A stretch of DNA of 64,000 nt from Polytrichum commune (Eukaryota; Streptophyta; Polytrichopsida; Polytrichales; Polytrichaceae): contig OX485808.1 of the NCBI GenBank assembly GCA_950295325.1, positions 10,048,501-10,112,500 on the forward strand, given 5' to 3'. Each line of letters begins with the position of its first letter. Positions within the stretch are counted from its first letter, which is position 1. The position numbers and the translations under genes are program-made. Below the pieces are notes generated by a model. That model was not told where the DNA came from. It did no database searches and saw only the letters and a program-made list of their open reading frames with translations. Positions 50,221 to 61,718 of the stretch are shown in pieces.

Positions 50221-52508
50221 TTAGGTCTGATGCTCCTTTGCTACCCTCTCGAGCTCATAATGTTTCTTCATGACACGTGGCAAATACATTGGTAACAGGA
50301 AACAGAACAGATTGAACCACCAGAACACCATGTTCGCAACTGCAAGCCCACGCCCAAATAAAATCCAGTTCGACGCACCGATCAACGGAGTGCTCATCCC
50401 ATTTAAGCCCACGCTGTTAACGCCCTTGTTGAAATCACTCTTGAGCCAGGATGCGATTGAAAATAGCCTCCGAGTGTTGTAAAAAATTGGCACAAGCCCA
50501 CGCACAGGTAATGATGTGCCCTTCGTCTTTGCAGCGACGATTTCTGTGAGCACCTGGCAGGCCAAGAAAAACAAGTGGGGAGACGCAGATGAAAGAGCCC
50601 CACGATCACCCTGTACAAAACTGCCCAGAATGTAACCAAGGGGCAGTAAAAGACCGACAATGCCTCCCACTGCAACGTATGGTCCCAGGATCTTGCTCCC
50701 TTGGAAGATTTTGGGATGAATCTCCATGCTTGAAGAAGGAAACACCAGTTTGTTCATCAATACAAAGTAAATAGATGCAAAGACAGAAAATGCTATGTCT
50801 CCAGCGGGGATCAGCCCACTTGCAATGAGCACCAGGAGTAAAATTATCATCTGGAGCTGCATGATGGAGATGGGCATGCGAGGTTTTTGGATCCTTCCCT
50901 GCAAAATATGCGAAACATATACTATTAGATCTATAAATATTGAGGTTCAGACCAATGTTGGACCGGTATATAGGTGAATACATGGTGTCAATAATTAATA
51001 TCAATAATGGTATCAGAGAACATACTTGACTGGTATCAAAATTGTAACACCAGTCAAATATTGATATTAGGTGGGTATCTCAAGATGAAAGAATCTATAT
51101 ATAAATCCAAGTTATTATTTGGGTCAATACCATTCTAGACCATATTGATACTAGGAAGCTTTTGCCTAGGTGTAGAAGATTCTTAAATGGTATTGAAACG
51201 AAATATCCTCAAACATCCATACCCTATTGGTACCGAAAAATATAAAATCCTCAGTATAGATACCCGAATGATGTCAAAAAAAGACAAAGAGGTATCCAAC
51301 ACTGCTTCAGACAACACTTACAGATGAAGGTAACCAGTCAACCAAAAAGAGCCAAGAGACATAGCTGATCCAAAGCTTTCAGAGTTGCATATTAAATACA
51401 AATCAAATAAAAGTAAGCAATTAAAAACTAGAATGAAAAAGAAAACAAGTCACATATACGGCAATAGCCAAATGGTGGCAAGCCATTTGAGCAGGGGCCA
51501 TCCACAACAATTAATCTCCATGGAAGAAGCCATCTTCCATGACATCCAAACGGAGTTCATTGGTTTCTGGCAGTGGATACTTGTCTCGAGTTTTGGCTAC
51601 TGTATCTCCAGGGGTAATGGGAAGACTCAAGCAAATTGATGTATAGGATATGTTACTGAGACCTCATTGAATTCGAAATTTGAAGCAAGGAAACCAGGAG
51701 AGATAAGACAAAACTCTAGGAAAAGCAAAAGCCAGAAGTTTAGTTTATTGGAGAAAACACCTTTTATTTTCCTGAAGAGGCTTTGAAAAGCTCCCCTGTT
51801 AAGCAATCCTCCAAAGACTTGATAATTGTATGAAATTTCTAAATGCACCATAAAGACACATTTACTATTACACCATAGCCAACAAGATGTATGACATGGA
51901 TGCCTAGATGGCAACACTTTTTGGAGGTGAGCCTTTGGACCTAAGTTGAGAGTTGGGTCGAGCAAAAAGCTAGACCCAACTCTCAACACAAGTCCCGCAA
52001 ATATTAATCAAGATCCGTCTTCAATGATAATTAATCATAGTTTAATAAATTTTGGAGGCTCAAAAGTTGAGACGTTGCCTCCATGTTGGGACTTGCTAAC
52101 ATGAGTGGGACTTGGGACTTTGGGACTCGGGACCTCATGGGAACCGGCCCTAAGTATGGATGGGACTGACCTACTTGCTGGCCGCTTCCCATTCTCAAGC
52201 ATCTTCCATTTTCAAGGTTCTAAGTGTTGCGATGACTAAATGACTTTGGGAGTCGTTTCCCCTACTTGGGACCGGCACCTGCAAGTGGCGCTTCCTCCAT
52301 GTAGTTCACATGCTTAAATGATCCATCGACCAATAGTGTCCTCATTTTCAAAAATCCCCATCTCATATTGGGGCCCCTATCCGGCAAGCAGAATCATTTT
52401 CCTTCAGAGACAAATTCAGTAAAATCTGAGTACAGAAAACAAATGAGTAGGTACCTCTTTCTTGGGGTCTGAGAGTTTCTCATTGGCTGGGGCGACATTT
52501 GGCGCCAT
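50221..52508 (-). CDS. DUF7733-like plant multi-pass membrane protein
   Basis: Two coding exons: 52508-52455 (18 codons, starting MAPNVAPANEKL) and 50898-50221, joined at GAG|GGA through a 1.56-kb GT-AG intron; product 243 residues. Predicted membrane segments, by eye: about 33-49, 54-72, 91-114, 125-145 and 205-230. Family-like features are the opening helix ending ASGLIPAGDIAFSVFASIY, SPHLFFLACQVL, the motif FYNTRRLFSIASWL, and AVANMVFWWFNLFCFLLPMY near the end. I recall this as a plant-specific family with no assigned function. The intron contains a dispersed repeat (50945-51115) also seen at 29.0 kb. Family name is from memory, so moderately sure; gene structure is good. Confidence 0.78.
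50945..51115. repeat. Dispersed repeat family C in the membrane-protein intron
   Basis: Related to 29020-29185: both have GACCAATGTTGG or GTCAATGTTGG-like starts, ATAATGGTATCA, GGTATCAAAATT, TTAAATATTGATAT/TCAAATATTGATAT, GGTGGGAATCTCAAG/GGTGGGTATCTCAAG and GTGAAAGAGTCT/ATGAAAGAATCT. The phrase TGGTATCAGAG here resembles a retrotransposon primer-binding site, but no LTR pair was found. Confidence 0.55.
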
Positions 52509-52571
52509 TTCGTCCTTGCGTACAAATTCTTCTGCCTTTGCGTCTATACCACCAACCTTCTTGCGAGCTGG

Positions 52572-53466
52572 CTAATTAGTGAGTATGCTGCGACTGAAAA
52601 ATTGCTGTCGCGGAACAGGCTGGAGAGACGAAATTCACAATGTTACTAGGTGTGTACAACCCCAGCTCCTCCATTAATCCTCTAGTCTACTCCGTCTGAG
52701 TAAAATAATTCCCTATAGAATACATGGTGTCCACACATTTTTCGGGGAAAACATGCAACTAGCCTGGGTATGGCGCTAGAACGCTTAACTACGAACCCTC
52801 AGAATCACCCAACTGCAGGCCAGAACCCTCAAAAGCTTAAAACCCACATCTCCTCCAACCTGTAATTCCTTCGTGAACTACGGCCTCCAATTTTCCACAG
52901 CAAATTCTAAACCTCAGACACCACACCGCATTCTCCACCCCACCCCGTGTGTTAAGTGGGCCCAAGTCTCTCCTTGGGAGCCACGCGCATGTGAGCCATT
53001 GCCTAGAACTGCCCAAAAAACAAACCCAATAAAAAGGAAAAAAAAACTCAAACCTCAAGCCTGTGCATCCTACGACGCCTTCCGGACCCTGGAAGTAACT
53101 CAATCTACAAGAATTCTTCCAATTATAGAATTTTACAAAGCTCAGAAACCACGGGACGAGCTACGGCCTACAATTGTCCATAGAAAGCAGTCAGAAGGAA
53201 TTCGCAAATGACAAAGCAGAGAAGGATTCAGAATGTTGGAGACCTGTTGAATTGCATACCTGTGTCGGGTGAATTTTGAGGACTAAGAGCATGTGATTCG
53301 TCTCCGAGAGTTCGTCTCCGAGAGTTCGCAATAGTAACAAGAAGTTCTGGGATGGTAATAAATTAAGCTGAAGCTGCGACGGGGTTTCCATTGCGAACAT
53401 CTTTCTCCGATCCGAGGGTGCTGGAATCCCCATCGTTCCCATATCAATGGTGCAGATGTTGCGCAT
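52572..53466 (-). other. Possible upstream ORF in the membrane-protein mRNA
   Basis: A frame from ATG 53466 runs 69 codons to a good donor, ACACAG|GTATGC, at 53260. A pyrimidine-rich acceptor, GTCTCTCCAG, lies just before 52619. Splicing these keeps the frame and ends at TAG 52572, giving 84 residues (including SQNFLLLLRTLGDEL and PVPRQQFFSRSILTN). The stop is 63 nt before the main ATG at 52508. It could be a uORF, a separate small gene or chance. A nearby tandem 15-bp duplication (GTCTCCGAGAGTTC, about 53303-53332) lies inside it. No homology recognised. Confidence 0.35.
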
Positions 53467-56400
53467 TTCTGTTTGAGCAAAAGAAGAATGGCAATTGAGT
53501 CGTCTGGCAGTCTGGCAATCTCACAATGTGACCTAAACCCTTAAAGGACGTGGGTTCTCAATATTATACGGCCATCTACATGGACTTCACCAAGTTTGTA
53601 AATCATATTCTATATATTGATGTGTTTGAAACCTTTCTATATACATTGTCTTATGTCAAGGAGAAAAATAAAAATATACTCATACTAGACATTGATGATC
53701 TAAATACCGGTTACACGTGTATTTACATCCAAGGGCACCAAGTTGCGTTTTTGAACTTAAATATTCAAAAATATCAAAGTGTTTAACTTACTCAAATAGT
53801 GTGATTGAAGAATAAGTTGATGTTAATATAGATAGGGTCACTTTTGACATGATTAGCTGAGAATGAAACTGTGTAGCTCAAATAACATGCTATTTTTATT
53901 TTTTGCTTAGATAGGCCTAGTATTGGACCTCTTAGATGCTTAGGAGTTAAGGAATTATCTTGCTTAGAACTAGGTATTCCATCATTCATTCAATTAATTG
54001 CATGCAACAACTTATGATCCAGGTGAACAAAGATTGAGGTAAAATTGGATAAATTAATAGGATTTCAAGTTTTGTTCATGATGACATTCTCAATGAATTT
54101 ATGAGAAGATTTTATGTGCATGATCAATGTTCATGTGGATGCATTGTTAGATTTGTGTGAGCAAATTTGCCTATGGAATTAGTTGTCCCGGTTTTGTTCC
54201 CATTGATTGTATCAAATTTGGCCAAACCACACATTGATGTAATTTGTGTTTCTACTATGCCTATGACCTACTTGTTGACGATTTAACATAAAATAAAACA
54301 AATTACAAGCATGCACAAGCATCATTGCTACTATAGCTCTTAATGTAGATTACCCAAAACAAAACACATTTTACTTTGAGCCTCAACCAAATTAAGCATC
54401 CAATCGGGCTTGATGGAAAGGTTAATATCTGCTCAAGTTGCACTCCTTCAAAATTTAAAGTGTTGGATCCACCTTCAATAATGGGACCCACATAATATTA
54501 TGGTTGTCTTTTATGCATTACCATAGCAAGTATGAGAGTGCATGCACATGATACACTCATGAAAAAGCCCCATGAATCACCTTGAATCAACCAACTTAAA
54601 TCGGTCCAAGTAATTACCAAATCTAGTGTTGTGGTGTTTCAATGTCTTAATTTGACATGTTTAGTGCTTTAGAGTTTTAAAGTCAAGCACAAAGGGATCG
54701 ATAGTATTTTTCAGGAAAGGTTGGGGATGTTTGCTAATAAGAGTGCAATGTGTGAAAATGATAATTCCATATTATGTAGGTGTATGTGTAGGGTAAGGGG
54801 TATGTTGTGGGGAACATCAAAATGCACTCCCATTTTTAAAATTTTAATTATTGAAAACCTCTAGGAAACATGAAACACTAGTATAATGTAACAATGTTGC
54901 AATAACATTGAAATTGCAATAGTGAAACACTATCAAAGTTGCATTTAACATGTGGAGGTAATTTGTATGCGGATTGCCCAAAGTAAACGTGGTGTGTAAC
55001 CCATGTGGTAGACCTAGCCATTGGGATCCGCTATTTGTTCATGACATCACGAACATTGGCAATTATGCAGGATGTAGGTGCTATGTGTCGACACATTAAA
55101 AGGGAATCACGACTGTAAAAATCATAATTTTACCAATTGAAAATAATTTGCTTTCAAAACTTGCATTGGTAAACAACAATATTAAGAACTTGGGCTAGAA
55201 ATGTGCGATTGATAAAACATGCAGTCATTTGACCTCTTCAAACTGCGATGTGCAATTTGAATGTTGTGAACCATTCGTGCTAGAAGGGTTCTTGCATGTT
55301 GCTTTGCAACCTCTACCATCACCATGTCTTAGACTACATGTAGCAACATGTGTAGAGTTTTGTGACACTTGTGTGGCTCATGTGCCATCCCTTGAGTCAA
55401 CATAGATAGGCATGTATTGACACACCTATGTATAGGCAAGCACATATAGACAATCATTGAAAATTTGTCCTTAGGATTTTCTTGGGGACAACTCTACAAT
55501 TTGGATGAAGGATTGTAGGTAAGGATGGATGGATGAAAAGGATTGTTTCTTCAGCTGACATCGGATGAAGTTGGCGGTTATCTGGGTCTACCTTTCACCC
55601 CACCTGGACACCAACTAACATCACCCCCCCCTCTCCGTCCCTACCCCCACCATACACAATCAATCACTCCATCAATTAAGGATAGGGGTTGCCCTTTATA
55701 TGCTACATGCATATGGAGAGATATGGAAAGATAGTGCAATTGCAAACTTTGAAATTCTAATTGTGATATCCACCTAGGCTCAAATTGATGCCAAGGGCAT
55801 ATTTAATGCACTCTTATTCTAAAGAGTGTAGATGGGTTACTTGTAGATTTTTAGACGGAAAAATTGCAAGAATCGCCCATGTCTGACATGATGAAGCCAT
55901 TTGAGAGAGGTTTCTTGAAATGCAGTGCACAAATTTCCAAATATTTGTGGATAAGATAGAGACGATGGCAATTTAGACTTGGGAATCCAAAAAGAGGATT
56001 GCAAGAACAATTCAGAGTCTACAATGCTTTTGAAGCTATTAAACGGGGGTAAGGCATGTTTGGGATGCAATGTACATGGTTCCAATTGATTGCAAGAAGA
56101 TTGGTGAGAAATTAAGGATGGATAAAAGAAAAAAATTGGCAAGAAAGTGAGGCATGAGGTGGCAATGTCATGACGAGGTTTGATGGCTAGAATTAATTCA
56201 AAGTTGAGGATAAATAGGGGCATGGGTTGAATGTGGTTGGACATGAGGTGTTGTGATGGTACTCTTATATATGATTCATTACACTAGTTGCAATTTTAAA
56301 AATCCATAGGTAGGATTCAAGTGGTTCATGTGTTTGACATGAGAAGAATGATGAGGCATTGGAGAGGAGACGATGATGTTATGAGTATGAGTATAAGTTA

Positions 56401-56839
56401 CATGTGGGGGAGGATAGTTAAGGTGCATGAGGATGGAGGTGGTATGAAAGAAATTAAATAATCATGAGGTTCTTGAAACAACTGTGAATGGGACGAAAGA
56501 GATAACATTCAACGACCTAGGGTCCAAGAACGCCATGACGGTCATTTAGGTTGTTTTGCAATTTGATATAATCATCTTAGGTTTTGTAGCAATGTGAGTT
56601 AGGAGGAAAAGAGCAATAAATGACAGTATATGAGTAATGGTTGGGTGCATAGGAAGAAAATCATAACCAAGAGTGATTGAAGAAGAAAAGTACGTGATGG
56701 ATCCAATCATGTCGCAAGGGTTCAATGAAATCATCGTGATGTGAATATCACGGTCTCAATTGAGGTTTTGATTGAATAGAATAACACAAAGTGTAGGCAT
56801 TTGCAAGAGAGGAAGGCTTCATAATCCCTTGCCATCACC
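53467..56839. other. AT-rich spacer upstream of CFAP53
   Basis: No gene is supported. The longest frame (minus strand, 56244-55837, 135 codons) has no domain and low-complexity flanks. The last few hundred bases must include the promoter of the CFAP53-like gene; TATATAT near 56264 is too far upstream to be a convincing TATA box for the ATG at 56840. Confidence 0.4.
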
Positions 56840-59800
56840 ATGGCTTCGTATGTGCGTCCCAAGCGGATGCCGTCCAACGAGGACCGCATCTACAAGGCGC
56901 GCCAGTATGAGACAAAGTTGCAGGACTGCATAGCAAATGTGAAAGAGTACAACCAAAACATGCGAGCGGCGGAGTTTGCATCATCGTCAGCTAAGAATAT
57001 AGAGTTTCGCAACATAGAACAGAAGTTCGAGGACATAAGGTTGTGCAGGGAGCAGAAAATGGCGTGTAGGAGGGCGAGGTTGAAAGTGTTACTGGAGGAA
57101 GAGGAGAAACTCTTACAAGAAGAATTGAAGACTACAACAATGGGGTTAGCTGAGAGACGACAATGGCTCGAGGCAAGAGCTCGGGCTTTGAAACAGAAGC
57201 AAAATTTGGAGCAGTGCCAAAATGATCAGTATGTGGAGGAGCAATTGAATAGGGCTTGGAGGGATAATTCCGATGATGTCAGGGTTCAAGATTCGAAGAT
57301 GGCTGTGTTGCGGGCGGTTGAAGGTAGGAAACGACAACTAGAGGAAGCAGTAGCGAGAAAAATATTGGAGGAGGAGGAAGGTAGGAAGATGGATGCCATG
57401 ATGGAGAAGGAGTGGAAACTCAAAGAGCAAGCGTTGTTGAATGAGGTTCAAATGAAGGAGGCCAAGAGAATTGAGGCCATCGATATCTTGCATGAGCAAC
57501 TGGCCATGGTCGAATCATTGCGGCGTGAGGAGAAGGAAGCTGTCAAGGCAGAAATGGCAGCCATGAACAAAAGATGGCGGGAAGAAGAAGTTGAGCTCAA
57601 GAAACAACAAGAAGAGAAGAAATGCTACCAAGTATAGACCAAAACATGTTAACTTGAAATTTATTTATTTATACACAACAATTCCAAGCAGAAATACAAC
57701 AAACACACACACACACATACACAATCTATTCCATCAAATATAGTGGCAAATGAACCTTAGGCATTGATTTTTTCACCTTCTCCTTGAGCATTTTTCATGC
57801 GATTCTTGCCAAATATAATTATTGAAAGTAGAAAGGCCCATCCTTTTGCATCCCTAGCATATATTTGTAATTTTTCTACAAAAGTTTTGACCAAATCAGG
57901 TGATGCATGTGGACAAACTTCATGGTCCTATTTAATGGCAATTGTTTCAAATACAGAGTTAGTGATGCAATGCAAAACCATCTGCCCATAATTATGACTT
58001 ACTATGTAGCCTTCAATTCCTTCACCTTCTTTTTGGACGGAAATAAGTTATCATATGATTCTTGCCAAAATTGATTACATTAAAGTTGAGATGCGAGTGT
58101 TTTTGCAACCTTAGAATATGTTTTTACCATTTTGTTTTTTACAAAGTCTTGACCAAACCGAACAATACATGAGAAAACTTTTCAAGTAGAGATTTAATGT
58201 TGTGATGCAAATGCATAACCGTCGGCATATGATAATGTCTTCATCGGTCACCTTTGCAATTGATGGTGTACAGCTTGCAAGAGCAAAGGCAATAAACGAA
58301 CAAAACAAGAACTCACGATGTCAGAAGAACCAAGAATATGAGCGGGACAAGCAATTTGAGGCGGATTGCATGGCTATGACAGCGGCAAGGGAGGCCGCGG
58401 AAACATTACAAGAAAAGGAACTAAAGGATGCTCAAAAGAGAGAGGCTAGACAATATGCTGATCATTTGAAAGCAGTGATGGGGCGACTTAATGCAGATGA
58501 GTCGGCTCGCAATGCGCAATACAAAGCTGAGGAGGATGCTGAGTGGGCAAAGAGGGAGGCCGGGTGGAAACGAGAGGAAGATCTACGAAAGCGTCTCTGG
58601 AATCGTGTTCATGAGGAACGGCAACAACAACTAATGGAGAAAGGTATGTTTGACCTCCAATCGATGATAAAATCTTCTTCGAAATTCCATACTTCATGTT
58701 TTTGAAATCCTAGAAGCAATCCCTAAACTTGTCCTAATGCCAAGGAGTTTTCCTTATAATATGGGAGTTGCCATCCTAGGTATACGGTATCTCAAAACAA
58801 TAGTTATTCTCACTCAGATTTGTGAATCGCAAAATTTATCCTTGTTGATGTTACTTGAAACTCTACAAGCTTAATTTTTGACACACCCTTAAGGCAATTC
58901 AAACACAAACAATCTTAGGATCTTCATCCCTAAACCTAATAAACTCTGATTTTCATTTTCATGGATGTGAACACCGATGTTTGATCCATTAGAAAGACTT
59001 CGACATAATATTGAAAGCCAAAAAAAGAGTGAGATGGAGTACAACGAGAAGATGGCTCAAATGGCAGAGGCTGACAAGAACAGACAACTCGCAGAACACA
59101 GGAAGGTAAGAGATGACGATCACTTGATCCAACTTTTTGGGTTCATGCCATTCTCATTTTGTCAAAAATTGGTAAACCATCAAAGTGCCTACGTGTTTAA
59201 GGTAGGGTTTTCCCTTTGACTCAATGAATTCTTGTTGCCAAGGGTTGATCCCTTGTGATTTCTTATCAATTGTATTGCACACAATATTCACAATTTCTTT
59301 CCACTTATGGTGCATGCTCATAGTGTTTGAAAATGAATGACAAAAAACCTATTTTCTGAGGTTCTTTGAGAGCCAAACTTGTTTTAGCACATCCCGGCAT
59401 GCCGAAATAAGTTTGAGCATCAATCAACCAATGTAGTTGTTCAAACCTCCAATTTACCTCAAGCATGGACCGTAAATGTACCAAACATCGAAGGCATTGT
59501 ATGCAAAACAACCAACTCTTGACCAAAAGTCATGTTGAGTTAGAGAATAACTACCTAGAATACACAAGTGTGAACCATATGTGAGGAGGTGGCACTTTTA
59601 GGCCGACATTGCATGTCAAAACAATGTTTGACAATATTTGTTTGTATGGATGGATTGTCATGCAGTCAAAACATGGTTTACTGGATGAGCTTGAGGAGCA
59701 AATCAGGAATAAGCAAGCTGCTACCATTACTGCCAAGGAGCAAAAGCGTGTTGAATTTGAAGGTATGAGAAATTCCCCTCCATAGATAGCTAATTCTACT

Positions 59801-60228
59801 CTTCACGATACAATCAAGAGGGAAAATGTGCTTAGTGGTTTAAAACGATACTCCCTCTGTTTCAAAATAAAATTGTGGTTTCTATTTCAGTGCGGGATTA
59901 AGAACAGTGACCGGATTTGAACCACAATGCGCTTTTTAACCAAAATTGGGAGCTGCCGAAAAGTTGCCGACGTCTCTGTCATGCCCGGAGGAGGTCCGTA
60001 ACGAAACCATGGTTTTATTCTGGCACGGAGTTTATGCAGAAACCATGGTTTTATTGTGAAACAGAGGGAGTATGATTTTATGAACAAAAAGCTTATAATT
60101 ATATTTGATTTGCAGGGATTGTGGATCAAGAAAAGAAGTATGCGGAGAAAGTGAAGTGCGCATCTGCTGTGCTGCCATTCCCTGAGCCCAACTTCAAGCA
60201 CAAGCTCGTGAAGTGGTACGAAGATTAG
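56840..60228 (+). CDS. CFAP53: CFAP53-like cilium and flagellum protein
   Basis: Five exons: 56840-57631, 58274-58643, 58993-59105, 59666-59762, 60116-60228. All introns are GT-AG and the frame is continuous: 494 residues, close to the roughly 500 of animal CFAP53. The protein is almost wholly charged coiled coil (trichohyalin/plectin-homology type). RRARLKVLLEEEEKLLQEEL and the following RARALKQKQ and VEEQLNRAWRD match the order of the conserved CFAP53 core. KHGLLDELEEQI and VDQEKKYAEKV match its C-terminal region. It ends FKHKLVKWYED. In animals and algae CFAP53 is an inner-lumen protein of ciliary doublet microtubules needed for motility, so here it should act in sperm flagella. Exon 1 ends CAA|GTATAG; exon 3 begins after CCATTAG. 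Exon edges are by eye, and homology is judged from pattern. Confidence 0.85.
57700..57722. repeat. (CA)n microsatellite in CFAP53 intron 1
   Basis: Run of CA units with one CATACA interruption, just inside the first intron of the CFAP53-like gene. Confidence 0.8.
57757..58260. repeat. Tandem duplication inside CFAP53 intron 1
   Basis: Two diverged copies of about 250 bp: both start TTCACCTTC(T/C)..., then GATTCTTGCCAAA, ATTAAAGTT/ATTGAAAGTA, TTTTGCA, CTACAAAAGTTTTGACCAAA/TTACAAAGTCTTGACCAAAC, AATGCAAAACC/AATGCATAACC. The second copy abuts the acceptor of exon 2. Confidence 0.65.
59851..60070. mobile_element. Stowaway-type MITE in the last CFAP53 intron
   Basis: The 220-bp element begins CTCCCTCTGTTTCAAAATAA and ends with the inverted form GTGAAACAGAGGGAG. 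It is flanked by TA on both sides (59849-59850 and 60071-60072). CTCCCTC ends plus a TA target duplication define Stowaway (Tc1/mariner-derived) elements. The inverted pairing continues inward (AAATTGTGGTTTC with GAAACCATGGTTT). It has no coding capacity and its right end lies 43 bp before the exon 5 acceptor. Confidence 0.88.
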
Positions 60229-61258
60229 AAATCATGGTTAGGGTTTGCACAAATTTAAAATCTCATTAGATTTCCACGACATTTTTAATTTCTTCAACCT
60301 GGGCAAGAAAAAAAAGAGTCTCCTATGTATATCTAAAAGTTTGATCAACTTCTCCAAATAAGGTGTTGTAGTGAAGAATGGAACAGTAATGGCTGCTCAT
60401 CTTCTCTGGTTTTTGTTAGATTGCATATTAGTGTGAAAAATGTGAGTTGTTTATTCCAGTGAACTCCAAACACCATGGTTCCATTTACTATTGTTTGAAT
60501 CTAGGTTTTCTTCCACTTGCACAGGCATCGTCACTACAAACTGGCTATTCCAATTCACTTTCCGTTAGTGGATTCCAAAGTTTTTTAAAGTCTATTTTCT
60601 TGATAATAAAATCTACTGTTTGAAATGAATTGGTTCATGCCAAATTTTGACCAAGTATATAATTGCTTCATCGGGAATGGTTGTGTGCATTAATAATTCC
60701 CATCATGAACAAATTATGCACTCCATCCACAATTTCCAGGTTACAATCTGTCCCCTATTTTTCCCTCATTGCTTTAGATGACATATTGATTCAACAAATA
60801 CAAATAGGCATAAACAATACGACCAGCGTGGGTGCATTGAAACTGTTATAATCACAAACTTTGAAATGACGTGATTTCATACAGTTGGTGTTTCAAAGCA
60901 CCTTCTGAAATTTGAGATAAATAAGCCATGCAATCTTGCAGTATACTGTGGCCAATGAGTCCCAAAACATGCTCAAAGCATACATTGAATAGGCCAATTC
61001 AAGTGCTACAAATTGTTGCATCTAAGGTGACTTTTAAATTAGAGATAGTGTGGATTCGAATTTTTATGTACAAGAGGAAAAAATATGAAGTATTGTCTGT
61101 CAACTTCTTTCACCCTTTACTAAGGTAGTCTAGGCTTGGACTTCAATGCGTCGCTCATTTTTAAGTGTTGAGTTATTGCTCTTGAGAGCATCCCATTACT
61201 GCTTTGGTGGTAGGAAAGAGAAAACAAAATACAAAAAATTAGAGCAGTTCATGAAATC
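60229..61258. other. Spacer 3' of CFAP53, no gene
   Basis: AT-rich spacer carrying the 3' UTR of the CFAP53-like gene (AATAAA-like sequence near 60605). Nothing else recognised. Confidence 0.5.
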
Positions 61259-61718
61259 TCAATTTTGATGAACTTTTGGCTTCGGCTTTTGAAGTTTGGG
61301 GAGAGCTACAATAAGGACTCCATCCTGCATTGGCGCTATATATCACTGCCTCCATATCGGTGTTCTCAGGGAGTTGGAATCGATGCAAGAAGTTGCCATG
61401 TGCCCGCTCCACACGATGCCATGTATCACCCTTCTAGACTTCTTTCTTCCTCTCCCCTCTAATCTCTAGCAACCTTCCTTCCAGCAATTGCACTTTGACC
61501 TCCAATTTCTTCAGTCCCGGAAGGTCGGCCTTGAAATTAATGTGTGCTTTAGGAGTTTCACGCCGATCAATTTGTGTGTTGGCGACGGAGTGAGCTCCAT
61601 GTGCGAAACGTTGTGATGGCGAACTCCCTAGTCGTTCTTCAAGTGGTTCCCACACAATTGCAAATGCCCAGAGTTTGATCACGTTGTTGCCACAACCGCC
61701 AAACAACGCCATGGACAT
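61259..61718 (-). pseudogene. Class I small heat-shock protein (HSP20) pseudogene
   Basis: Starts MSMALFGGCGNN, with VWEPLEERLGSSPSQ, then the alpha-crystallin domain: ETPKAH, FKADLPGLKK, EGRLLEIRGERKK. A TAG interrupts at 61436-61434. The same frame then continues with WHRVERAHGNF and FQLPENTDMEAV. A one-base frame change near 61322-61330 moves the homology to another frame, DGVLIVALPKLQK, ending at TGA 61261-61259. Overall length and order match cytosolic class I HSP17-18 chaperones, which are usually intronless, as here. One stop and one frameshift suggest fairly recent loss. A sequencing error could explain one of the two lesions, but hardly both. Confidence 0.85.

Noticed and set aside
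55837-56244. 135-codon minus-strand frame upstream of CFAP53
   Set aside because: No domain, no splice context, and it lies in the presumed 5' flank of CFAP53.
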